Positions 22,497-33,112 of a DNA stretch of 64,000 nucleotides are shown piece after piece. The notes under the pieces were generated by a model that did no database searches, was not told the DNA's origin, and worked only from the letters and a program-made list of their open reading frames with translations. A program made the position numbers and the translations under genes. Source of the DNA: Naematelia aurantialba (Eukaryota > Basidiomycota > Tremellomycetes > Tremellales > Naemateliaceae). Numbering within the stretch: position 1 is the stretch's first letter; every line of letters begins with the position of its first letter. The stretch spans positions 1,240,501-1,304,500 of the forward strand of contig JAKFAO010000002.1 in the NCBI GenBank assembly GCA_021527695.1. The letters run 5' to 3'.

Positions 22497-23996
22497 TTAC
22501 CACTCCCATAGTCGCGCCACTTCATCGCGTCCCTCGCTATCGGCAACTAATGACGCTGCCGTTCCCTCGACGATTTGCTGTCCCTCTGTCTCTGGTGGAG
22601 TGTACGATTTCCGCGGCGTGATGGCTCTGCCGAGCGCAGCCTCGTCGCCACCGCTTAATAAATCGTCATGATTCCAGCGGTTCGCGAGCTGATCTGCACC
22701 GGCAACGGTGGATACAAGACTCGTGCGCGAGTCGGTTAGACTGCTATGAGAGCTTTGACGAGAACCGCTGCGGGAGGATAATCGATGGCGGTTTGCAGGC
22801 TCGGGAGGGGCAGGCGACGGTGACGGAGATAAACTCCAGGCTGGCAACATGCCTTTCAAGGTGGATCTGTCGGGTTAGCCAAACATGGCCCATCACGTCG
22901 TCCACAAATATCTACTCACAAGTCCAGAGTAGCATTCCCACTCTCATGTTCCGTCAAAGGTACAGTACCTCCAGCTGCAGCGCCAACGGTACGCACAAGG
23001 GCTCCCCAGAAACGCTTGCCACCCTCGATGGTCTGCGGCGAGAGAACACCCTCTTCGCCCCATGCACTATCGAGCAGAGCCTTGAAGCTGGATCCCGTGG
23101 CCTGGCCATCTTCGCTGTGATTTTGCGCTATGGCGTGGTCCGAGACTGCTTCAGAAAGCGTAGCAAGGCTGGACATGTTCGACGATGTCGACGAGGATGC
23201 AGACACGGGGCGTTCATGGGCATTGGAGGATGAAGAGTGTGATGTGGTGGACATGGTTGAGGTGATCATTGGAGCAGCAGTTGGAGGACGAGAGCGGGAA
23301 GCGATGGACGTCCATCGTGACTTGAGCGCTGTAAGAGCAGACTCTTGCTGTGCCAATTCTGGCAATGCATCAGCGCTGACAAACTTTTCAGCCCGATATG
23401 TGGTTTTACGCACCTTGGCGGAGCTCGTTGACGCGGCGCTCCTTTTGGGCGATGAGAACGAGCAGATCCGCATGTCTAGAACATCAGATGACGTGGTGCA
23501 TAGACGCAACTCACCTGTCCGTCAACGTCTCACCTCGGCGTTTCTCCGCCCTGACGGAGCGTCCCCAGTCCGATGACATTGCCTGCTCGTGCACTGCTTC
23601 TTCGGAACCCGTCCGCCCCACAATGTCCTTGAGCAATGCGGTAGATCTCGGCGCAGGAGAATAGCTGATACTGCTGCGCATTCCCGTAGGGCGTGGTGTA
23701 GTAGTTCTTGGCGTGCTTGGATCCGCACGCCCAGCTCCCAGATCAAAGCTAGGAGGCCTTGCAACGAGGGAAAGGCGCTTCAATTTTCCTGGTGTAGGCT
23801 CGAATGCGAGATCCAGAACCGGTCGTTCGATGTTTGGCACGGTGGACATGGTGAGCGGTCGCGGTGCTCGCTGTGGGATGTCGGGCACAGCAAATTGCGA
23901 GGTGGAAGAGCGGCTTGAAGACCGGCTTGAAGAGCCACTTGAAGAGGCATTTGAAGAGCGTTTGGGGGTCGAGGGCGGGGGCTGTAGCTGTGACAT
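22497..23996 (-). CDS. Serine-rich protein of unknown function with short coiled coil
   Basis: On the reverse strand it starts at 23996 (MSQLQPPPSTPKRSSNASSS). It runs through a Ser/Arg-rich segment, LLKDIVGRTGSEEAVHEQAM, then across an intron to a helical stretch RHADLLVLIAQKERRVNELR. A second intron of about 85 nt joins this in frame to QALKSRWTSIASR. A Ser-rich linker, FKALLDSAWGEEGVL and FWGALVRTVGAAAGG follow, then a last intron into STLKGMLPAWSLSPS and the stop at 22497. The layout (disordered N-terminus, one predicted coiled coil, a small C-terminal hydrophobic patch) resembles fungal DUF4048-type proteins, but I cannot confirm this. There is no signal peptide or membrane span. It is convergent with MRH4 across about 240 bp. 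Confidence 0.7.
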
Positions 23997-24775
23997 GCTG
24001 AGCTGATGATCAAGTAACACTGATGACAATGAAATGGATACTTTGATGGCAAGAATAATGGGTTCACTGACAGCGTCAACACGCGCCTGGCTTTTTACAT
24101 TTGCCACGTGGTTGAAAGTGGCGGGTCACAGTGTGGCGGAATTCCTCCGACAGCGCCTAGCTGTTGCATACAGCCACGTTAAGGTCGAGAATGTCACGAG
24201 TGTCAAACAAAGCTGTGGCCAATGCCCTCTACTTGTAGGGCTGCAGAGAAAGTAAGCCGCTCCTTAAAGGTCTACAACCTTCCTTGGAATACTATGTCTT
24301 TGAATCACGGCAGTGATCAGGGCGAAATCAGTCGCCCATTGTTCTTTCCGCCGTCAGGGTACGGGCGAACATCTCAGGGCCTCCGTATAAGACTGGAAGG
24401 ACGAACCTAGGCTAGATGGTAAGTTTCCTGTCTTCGACAAACGACAGAAAGGAGGAGGTTAGTCTCATGCACTGACGGCGAATGGTGTAAAGTTTCAAAC
24501 CGTACTGTACCAGCCGTCGAATCCTTCGGCCTGCTCCACCCTTGGTCAAGGTAGGACTTCCAGTTGGTCGGCATCATGTAAGTGTATTCAAGCATAAAGG
24601 GTGATAGACCTCCCTCTTCTAGACTTGACTGCCAATGTCGCGGCTCACAGCGACCCTCGAGTTGTCCTCTCTCCCGAATTCCTCTTTATAAATCGCCCTT
24701 CCTGCTTTGGATCTTTAGTGTATCGATCGTATTCGGCTCTATTCACGTGTCTATATCCCCGTGCATGGTCACGCA
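23997..24775. other. Intergenic region at the start of the first orphan cluster
   Basis: About 780 bp with only short, low-quality frames. Includes the promoter of the Ser-rich gene; nothing else recognised. Confidence 0.5.
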
Positions 24776-25234
24776 CTACAAGCTGTAAAAAGTAGGGGGG
24801 GTTTCTATCTCCGTGCCTAGGATAATATGCGAGTGAGACACAGACAGTTCCGGGGCATTCAACAACCATCGGTCTATGCGCGTTTTGCGCTTCGTGAGAT
24901 ACCGCATGGCTTTGTCGATCTGCATCTTCTTGGTTGACGAGACGGTAGGATCTGTGAGTCTCCGTTGAGCCTGCAAAATGAGCCAGTGAGTGGCGGCAGT
25001 CAGGGTGACACCGTGCACGGACTTAGTGGTGCTGCCGAAACTGAACACCCTCATCTGTGATCCCGCTCAGCACCATCGTGCATAGTATTCTCTTACCAGA
25101 TTGCGGGTCAACGTGTCCCATCCCATAGCCTGCCAATTACTGATCTGCTGTGCGGTCGAAAGCTGGGTCTCAGAATCCACCGAGTACCACTCTTGTCCTT
25201 CGTAGTCAGACAGTCTCTGATAGGAAGAAGACAT
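24776..25234 (-). CDS. Orphan two-exon family member (group X, unit 1), 138 aa
   Basis: Exon 1 (25097-25234) encodes 46 residues from MSSSYQRLSDYEG to ISNWQAMGWDTLTRNL. A 42-nt phase-0 intron (25055-25096) follows. Exon 2 begins MRVFSFGSTTKSVHGVTLT. The same layout, with W(K/Q) near the end of exon 1 and then M-V-(F/Y)...GV(T/S)...A after the intron, recurs in the units at 25.9, 27.7 and 28.9 kb. The C-terminus (TRIDRWLLNAPEL, then SHIILGTEIE) aligns with the end of the other units but stops short of the full LGY helix. There is no signal peptide, membrane span or known domain. The function is unknown. Confidence 0.6.
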
Positions 25235-25854
25235 GGGCGTAGAAGTGTTGGACGGAAACTTGATGGTGATTGAAAGGCTGACAATGACAGTACGAGCAAT
25301 TTGTGAAGAAATCTTTCCAAGCCACAGGGTCCTTTAGTACAGCACAACCGTCAAGTGCCTTCCACAGAGACGAAGGCAAGGTCAATGGCGTCCCGAACAA
25401 TGGATCGTTGTGCGGTTGAAAGAAATGCTACAGTATTCGAATGGCCGGTAGAGCGCAGCAAGGTATGCACCATAGACTAACACCGTTGCCTGCAGGATGG
25501 AGACGCCAAGCTCGTTCTTCAATGATCCTTGGGCAGGTTTCTCGCGCGGGTCTGAAAAGTTTGTCGTATGGCTACTCGGGCACAGTCAGACTAAAGGATG
25601 ACTCGCGGAGTGGGTACTCCAGAGCCAACTGACCTGCGCACAGGCTTTGCCTGAATTTCGCAAGACAATCTGGCCGTGATAATGCATTCAGCGCCAAGAA
25701 AGAACTTCGCATTTCAAACTTATCAATATAGGCATCTCTCCCTTCCGTACGCAGTGTCGACAAGGGGTAGATAAGGAGACATACTAAACTCAGTTGAGTA
25801 GAGTATTGCAGGGACTTCCAGAGTGATTGTCAAGGAGAGGACATGAGCTCCAAT
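25235..25854 (-). other. Possible decayed group X fragments
   Basis: Minus-strand frames at 25206-25400 (FGTPLTLPSSLWKALDG) and 25572-25763 (MRSSFLALNALSRPDC) resemble the middle and C-terminal parts of group X units, but in the wrong order for one gene. They may be remnants of broken copies. Confidence 0.3.
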
Positions 25855-26320
25855 TCAACATAGTTCGGCTTCCTGGAGGCGAAGCTGAAATCTGGTCTGG
25901 GCAATTCTGTCAAGCGTATAATCCGGCCAGCCCAGAATGGTCATGGCGGCTCTCCCTAACTTTTCGCGCTCCGTCGGAGACGTGAACATCGATCTGAAGG
26001 TCGAAAGTTTCGGCACTCTATTGCTGAGTGTCTCCAGCGCTTGTTGGACCGTGGGTTGTGCCGAGGTGAGCAGCGGTACGTCATCGCTCCATTTGGTCCA
26101 GGTCCTTTCGCCTCGATAGGCATCTGTCTGCACGTAACGAAGGTACGTCAAGGCTCCTTGGGGCGACACTCCCCAAGCACCCTGTTTGTAGCTGAAGACG
26201 TCCACCTACTCGGGAATTAGGCAGCCGTCAAGAACAGGACCATCAGAATAGTTCACATTCCATGCGTTCGAAGAGATCAGTTGGGTGTAGAGATTTCCAG
26301 CTCTCCATGGTTCTAAGTGT
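25855..26320 (-). CDS. Orphan family member (group X, unit 2)
   Basis: The second exon (25855-26205) reads VDVFSYKQGAWGVSPQGALT, LETLSNRVPKLSTFRSMF, and ends LGRAAMTILGWPDYTLDRIA, a clean match to the C-terminal pattern of the other units (AAM.L.GY....I..AR). An upstream segment near 26.25-26.32 kb reads RTMESWKSLHPTDLF, matching exon 1 of units 1 and 3. The splice between them could not be made in phase: the best donor is phase 1, the acceptor phase 0. So this copy may be frameshifted or use a junction I did not find. The function is unknown. Confidence 0.5.
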
Positions 26321-27651
26321 GTGGGGATCCGGCACGCAAAGAGTTTGACCCACTGCCCAGTGATTGTTTGGGACGATTGAATACCTAGTCCGCTTCTTCC
26401 ACGGCAGTTTCGAGCATACACTACCCATGAATTTGGGAAGTGTGCCCCGTGTATGCATGGTAGGTGTTAGGGCGAAAGAGAGCATTGTGATAGAGCTCGA
26501 GTGACAGTATGGAATTTGTTGCGAGCTGTTGGATAAATCCGGCCTGCTTCATAATCCCTAAGAGACAAGAAGCGGCTTGCGCTTGGAAGCCCCAACGACA
26601 CGCTTCTTAAACACGAATACGCCGTGTGTTTTCAAAAATCGAGAACTAGGGAGTATATTGGTCTTCCAACGATAGGGGACAAGCTTCTCAGACCTGCAAG
26701 TGCTTCATCACCTTGAAGGTGCCGCATGTGGCAGCCACACTGCGCTCGATGCTTCAACATGCCTTGGTGCTGCGACAAGGCAGGCCATCCACAAGGGATC
26801 ATAACGTCGTTCGGGCTGGTGGAGCACATCGCCCCTCATGGCAGCATGCGTCTTCAGAATTCACAATGGATACACACATAGCACTGCCTGTCAAGGCTAA
26901 CATGGCCGTCTCTGTCACACCGACGGTTAGCAGACCTTTGATCTTATGAGCAGTTTTCCGGCGTTCCCCGCAGGCCTTCATAGAATGATCCGACTAGCAT
27001 TTCCCAGGTGAAACTGGAAAGAATGCTTGACAACCACAGTATCCTCCGTGTTATGAGCCAACACGTGCGGAACGGGTCAATGGTCAGTACTTGGGACCAT
27101 TATGTCTAACTACGGGATCACCATGTATATCCCCTTACAACAGACGTTCAATGAGCTTTGTCGAACAGAATGGGGAACAGATGCTCTTTCTTATCATGTG
27201 CCGGACTGTCTTCGGAGGCTGGTGATCGGTTGGGGGAGCGCACCAAATACGACACGTTTTAGTTGAAGCTCTGCATAGTATAGTAAAGAGGCGGTTCCGA
27301 GGAACAGCCATCCTCTTATGCAGTATCGCGTAATCGACTCTTCAGGTAAGGATGACCTTCGTTGGGTGACCAAAGTTTATACCGGATCTGAGAACTGACC
27401 TACTGTAACGACGTCCAACTTTGCCTCCAGCCCGTATTCCTGGTGGTTCGATGTGAAAAGTGGAAGGGTGCACCAGTGCGTCATGTTTTCCTCCGTTTGT
27501 TGGTGGAGCGAAGAGGTCCTCACAGAACATCCTTTCAGATCATTGTTCCTCATTGCCAGAGCGTCACCACAAGCAGTATTCCTGAGGTCTATGAATTATA
27601 CATAATCGTTCTTCGAGGCTTTTTGGGACGCTTCAGGTCTGGCTTGAATCG
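26321..27651. other. Gene-poor region inside the first orphan cluster
   Basis: About 1.3 kb with short frames on both strands and no recognisable domain or splice pattern. I see no gene I can support. Confidence 0.5.
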
Positions 27652-28163
27652 TCAGGGACCCAAACCAGCGTTTCTAACAAGCCTGCTATGCTTGGCAGAT
27701 CTGACAGCTGCAAAGTCTGTTCTGGCTTGCGTGATTTCAGAGTGTGAATAGCCGGTCAAGGTCATTGCTGCTTCGCAATACTTCGATCTATAGATGGTCT
27801 TGTTGAGCCAATTCTTCAGTTTTCTGGACAGCCTGTTGCCCATGTCAAAGTCTCTGAGAATGGCCAGACTGTTCTCGTATGGCTCACCTGAGGCCGCTGC
27901 CATTGAAAATGGTTTCGTTTCGAACATGGTCAACGCTAGTTCGGGAGTGACTCCATCACAACTTCTCGTTTTCCCATAGACCGACATCTGTGAGCGTTTC
28001 AGCGCATCGCGGTAGGTGGAGGACTAGTGCTCACATATTTGGCGTAAATGACACTTGGACCAGCCGTCTTCCAGCTCTCGATGGTGGTGCGAGTCGTGTT
28101 CTGCTCGTTTATACTAGAAGCATCGGCGCCTTGCTCCAAGAGACTGTACTCCGGGGGCGGCAT
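27652..28163 (-). CDS. Orphan two-exon family member (group X, unit 3), 154 aa
   Basis: Exon 1 (28035-28163) runs from MPPPEYSLLEQGADAS to TTIESWKTAGPSVIYAKY. After a 47-nt phase-0 intron (27988-28034), exon 2 starts MSVYGKTRSCDGVTPELALT. It continues with YENSLAILRDF and then KYCEAAMTLTGYSHSEITQA, the clearest form of the group X C-terminal motif. The two exons total 465 nt with no slip in frame. No signal peptide, membrane segment or known domain was found. It shares intron position and phase with unit 1, so the two very probably derive from one ancestor despite low identity. The function is unknown. Confidence 0.65.
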
Positions 28164-28843
28164 ACCCTTGCACTGTTCAAAATGCTAACTCGGTCCTCCA
28201 GACTGTTATGGGATTTCGGGAAGCCTGCGAGTTGGAGCACTAGCTCCAATGTCGACTCATATCCTGAATTCAGAGTCTGTTGGAAGCCGCAAATTTTCCC
28301 CTGCGTATTGGAAGGGAAGCCGAAAGGAGCTTCATTCACCGATAGGAGACTATGTATGTGCTGCAATCGCTGAGTCTTGAATTTTATTCTCGGCACCAGT
28401 TCTAGGGCTGGAAACACTCCTGTTGCCTTGCGGAAGGTAAGGCTTAGGGATTGCTCAAATCCGCGCGGCAGCTCCCCAGAGCTAAGGAATTTGCATGTTC
28501 ACTAGCATTAGTCTGGCTTGGAACTAAGTATGACTGAGTGAGAGAGTCAGATCTGCAGATTCTGTCGTCTCCTCGTGTCTGGCAAGGACACCAGCTGTCC
28601 CCCGCCACCCACTGGGAGACAGTCTCGTCCGTGCCAAGCTCGTGCAGAGCTGGCTCGAAGCGGCTATAGTGGCAAAATTGACGAATCTGTCATGATTACC
28701 TTCCTCCTATCAGCCTTTTCGGCTGAGCTCAGCACAACAATGCTCGATAATTGCGCCCCCGGCTTCAGATGATCCCGAATTCATAGCATACTAAGGCAGG
28801 CTACGAATCATACACAAAGGCTCGCCATGCTCCGGTCCATGGT
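28164..28843. other. Spacer with a possible group X fragment
   Basis: A minus-strand frame at 28109-28417 reads QTLNSGYESTLELVLQLAGF, similar to the middle of a group X exon 2, but it overlaps exon 1 of unit 3 in another frame. It may be a decayed copy. The rest shows nothing. Confidence 0.3.
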
Positions 28844-29430
28844 TCACGACGCAAAACCAACTGAGGCTACGTTGCTTGTAAACGGGGCGTTCTTGCGACT
28901 CTGGACTTCGGTTCTTGCGGTTTCAATTTGATCTTCGGTATAGCCACTCAAAATCATAGCTGCCTTGCAATACGTGTCCTTCTTTTTGGTTGTCAACACG
29001 AACTTTCGTTTGAATGAAGTCCGCGCCTCTTGCAAGACTTTCAGACTTTCATCATACAGCCCCGACATTTGTCCCTGGTTCACGAAGAACATATCACGCT
29101 GAAACACCTCAATGAGACTTGCCTCGGAAACCGCTCCTTCATTCACCGTTCGAAGACTTCTCGCCGAGGCCGTGAAAGCTCCATTCAAGACAAACGCCAC
29201 ACACACCGGCAGATACTCTCACGAAGGGAAGGCTTAGGAATCAGAAAGGAGAACAATGCAGCTATAGACGGGTGGAGAAATGCATGTTGGGCAATATCTA
29301 GTCAAGGTGCAGACAAAGTGAGTGGGAGAGGGTTGTCTACATATTCCTTCACCGTAAGCGGTCCCGCAAGCAGTGTGTCAAGACAGCCCGACCTGGCAAG
29401 GCCCTTCCAAGAGTTTGATATCGCTCTGCG
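28844..29430 (-). CDS. Orphan family member (group X, unit 4)
   Basis: The second exon frame (28844-29206) reads LRTVNEGAVSEASLIEVF, GLYDESLKVLQEARTSFKRK and KAAMILSGYTEDQIETARTE. It aligns along its length with unit 3 (YENSLAIL..., EAAMTLTGYSHSEITQA). An exon-1-like stretch (ISNSWKGLARSGCLDTL) lies on the same strand near 29.34-29.43 kb, matching ISNWQAMGWDTL of unit 1. The junction was not resolved. The protein is small, hydrophilic and has no known domain. Confidence 0.55.
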
Positions 29431-29972
29431 CTTTAGGTCAAGTCTATTAGCAGACAACCGAAGTAGTCATGAGTGTCAATGCACATTTCCTAGCCTGGAA
29501 GAGCCCCCAGAAGGGATTTGGGTTTTAGGTCTTGGGTCGCTTCTCTGTTGCGAAGCAATGTGGCAGCTTGCCACTATGGAATAGTGGGGGCACGTGCAGA
29601 GTCTCTCGTCACTCTTGCCCTTTTGGGGCAAGAAGGCCATCGACAGTCATGTTGTGGTATCCTTGGATCCCTTTCTCGCATGACCATCTGCCACCTTGAG
29701 TGAAGAGGCCAGTGACAGCACCGCAAGTTCGTCGCCACTTGCCACTTGTTGTACGTCCGTGCGCACATTCCAGTCTGCCAAGATTGCCAAGACGACAACA
29801 ACGGTGTTCCGCCTTCATGATTCGTTCACACGCTATCTGTTCCGTATAATCTCTGCCCTTCTCTCAACCCCTGCTCTACATTGAGAGCTGCTTGGCCGGG
29901 GATCTGTACATGGATAGCCAAATCTAAATAACTCTTGGTCATGGATCTTTCCAACGACACTGTACAGCAGGC
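29431..29972. other. Intergenic region before the LtrA-like gene
   Basis: About 540 bp without a supportable gene; it includes the LtrA-like promoter. Confidence 0.5.
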
Positions 29973-32966
29973 ATGTCTTCCAACAGCACGACCGCCGAGG
30001 CGCCCGCGCCCAAGCTGTCACATCGGGTCTCTGAGGGTCGAGACAAGTTTGGCGCCAACACACACATAGTGTATCATAATAAGACGGGAGAGGAGGAGAA
30101 AGTCACGCGTATCCGGGACCTGATACGCGAGCCGTGTGTGAGGCAGGTGAGCTATGCGGGCTGACGAAGGAGGCCATCTGTCATCGTTTCTGACCGAAAA
30201 GTAGTGGGTCGAAGGGGTGAGTGTTACTCGTGTGGTGTGTGTAGATGTCCATGGACCGACATGTGTGCCCAGGGAAAGCTGTATCGTGAAGCAAGCAGCC
30301 GTGAGATCCCCCGCTTCGAGCTCTTCTTCGACTTGCTCTACGTCGCTATAATACACCAGCTTGGCAGGTCGCAACCCTAAACGCAGAGGCTCCGGCTGAT
30401 GTCCACACAGCGGACGCTGCCATCGGTAGGCCTGAATATCGTGCTGTTGGCCTAAGTACTCATGGTGGGCAGAGGAGCCGGGCGGGCCGGCAGTAGCACG
30501 TTTCGTGCTTACCTTTTGGCCGAGGTAGGTCGGTCGGCGCCTTCTCTTGCTTGTACCTCCTGGCTTATGGCGAGGGCAGTTGGAGTATCTGGGAGGAAGC
30601 GAGAAAGTACAGTAACGTCAGCGGGACGGACGATGTGAGTTCATTTATCCTGTCTCCTGTGCTCCTCCAGTTACTCGAACCCCCGGCGTCGCGTCTTGAC
30701 GAGCACCGAGGAGTCAGAGGCCAAAGTCTCATAGAGAGTGGCTTTACTGACGAATTCAGCTACTCCACCGTACATGGGTCCTCATCGGTATGGCATGCCT
30801 GCTAGGGTACTCAGCCAATGCCTCTTCCATCGAACTACATCCGACGGACGAAGGAGCTGGACTGGACCATACGGCCGTCAGGGCAGCCGCAGCATTCTGG
30901 TTGATTGTGAAGCTTACTCGAGGTGCGTTGGAATCTCCCGCCCTGCGTCTTCCTTGCCGATTCTGGGGGCTCTCATCAACTCTCTTGTGACACTGCTTCT
31001 ATCGTCTTTCTTGTCCTACCTCCCCTTTTCTTCCCCGCAATCCCTGGCATCCGAAACCGGGTCCCAATCTTGATCTTTCTTTCGTTTCGCTTCATGACAT
31101 AGGCTGAGCCTCATAGTGGTTGTCCTGCTGTACTACGCGTACTACCTGCCTCTGTTTCGGCGAGCACAGATTATGATGGCGTTTGCCGTGGCGCTTCCCA
31201 TGTTCTTTTACCTTGTACGTCCCCCCTTCCCCGTTCTCCTCCTTACAGTGTCGCTAACTGTGCAAAGCCATTGATATGGGTGACATCACGCCATGCCCAA
31301 ATCATTCTCGCCTCACTTGGGATCGTGGTCGACCTGATCCGGGTCGATATGATCGTACATTACATGAGGGGAAAACTTCATCAATGGCGACACCTAGAGC
31401 GAGGGTTGGAGGGCAGGACGAAGACGCGCGTGTCGCTGCATAGGATGCCTGAGCTGCCGGGGGGTACACGCGTACCTGGTGAGTCGCTTTGTAGGACGAG
31501 CCGCTGGCTAGCGTCCGCCGTTTGGAACCCCTGCTATGAATTTCTGACTCCGAGCAGCTATGAACATCGAGCATGCTATCGAGAGGAGTTCGGCGTTTGT
31601 GGTCATCGTGGTAAGTCCTGACCGACTTGAGATCTCGTTCGACGTTGACCAGCATCCTGTTACAGCTAGGCGAGCTGGTGTAAGTTGCTGAACAACTGAA
31701 CCGCCTGTCGTCTGACCTCACGTTCTATGCAGCATGAATCTCTTGTACCAAGCTGGCTCAGGCGACCTGGGCGCTTCACACATCTACTGGAAAGCCGTCT
31801 TGGGGCTGATGGTGGCATGGGCAATCAACTACCTGTACGGTACTCTCAACTCCTCGTACTGGACCGTTCTGACCCCACTTGTCAGGTACTTTCTGCCCAA
31901 CGAGCCGAATAACGAGTCAGCGCTTTACACCTGGCCACCCTCAAACATGGCAACATGGCTTAGCTGACGTCGCTGGCGTAGATACGAGCACGCTTTACGT
32001 CGAAACTGGCTATCTGGGATCACGTTCAACTTGTGAGCTCCATGCCGCCCACCTATGTAGCTGTTACGTCTGTGGTCTGCGGCAGCAGGGCATCACTATC
32101 ACCTGCTCTGCACATCTGCTTACATTGCCTGTGCTGACCCTTGTTAGCCTTCACTGGCCGTTATGCGCGTCGCTGCTTCTCGCCTCGGCCGCTTCGGGGC
32201 GAATGGTAGCGGAAGACGAGGTGGAGCTCGGTGTGCATTGGTGGGCCGTCTCGCTGCTTGTCGTCGCTTGGCGTCGTCTCGAAGCCGATGGTTCTGACGC
32301 GTGGTAGGTACTGGGGAGGCGGGCTGGGGTTTGCCCTGCTGTGTTTGGCTGGGATCGACTGGACACATCGCAACCTCGCGCCGAACCGAGAAGCGCTGGT
32401 GCCGCGGGTACGTCTACTCTCCATCATGCCCCATCTTGGCCACCTACGACTCCTGCCGCCGTATAATGCACTCCCATCTTGGCGTCCTACTCCTGCATCC
32501 CCTCTAAATCAACGTTGACCTCTGACCCGCGCAGCACCTCCGCAACCTCCTGACCGTCGCCGGCGCGCTCAGCCTCATCCTGTTCCCGCTCGGCGCAGAC
32601 GACCTCACGGCCATCGCGATGCTAGGTATCGCCGTGGGTATCACGTGGGCTGTCTTGGGTGTTGGCGTGGTCGGCATGATTCCGCGGCCCTCGGTTGCGC
32701 GTGAATGGCAGGACGCAGCGTCGACCCGGGAGAATCAGAACCGCCCTCACGCAGACACACGCTCGCGCTCGGTCGAAGATGGACATGGACGCATCGGTGC
32801 CCAGAACGGACAGCATGGACAGCATGGACAAGATCGACCTGGAGACCTGGCTGGAGACAGAGACAGACGCAAGGGATACATAGACGACACACGAGGAGAT
32901 CACCCCAGTCTGTATGATGGAGCACAACAGGCCAGAACGGACCAGGTCATGCCTATCAACATCTAG
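29973..32966 (+). CDS. Low-temperature-requirement A (LtrA) family membrane protein
   Basis: It starts MSSNSTTAEAPAPKLSHRVS and is read across about 12 introns. The family core is clear: FELFFDLLYVAIIHQLADAA, FVLTFWPSWSIWEEARKYSN, VSGTDD, MACLLGYSANASSIEL, LSLIVVVLLYYAYYLPLF, then MNIEHAIERSSAFVVIVLGE and many hydrophobic spans (TLNSSYWTVLTPLVR, LLTVAGALSLILFPLGADD). The hydrophilic tail holds QHGQHGQ and ends PINI at 32966. Two splicing oddities are needed: a 12-nt microexon (WVEG) just before GKLYREASSREIPRF, and a GC-AG donor after IIHQL. LtrA proteins are multi-pass membrane proteins of unknown transport role, common in basidiomycetes. Confidence 0.88.
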
Positions 32967-33112
32967 TCGATGACTGCCTCAAGGCCCTAGAATTCGGTAG
33001 AACATCTGAATGCGAAGATCATCCAAATGCCGAGCCAGGAGAGAACCTCTGCACCATACGAGTTGGTGCCGAGTCTGCAACAGAGCCGAGTCACACAGGA
33101 GATGCATGAGAA

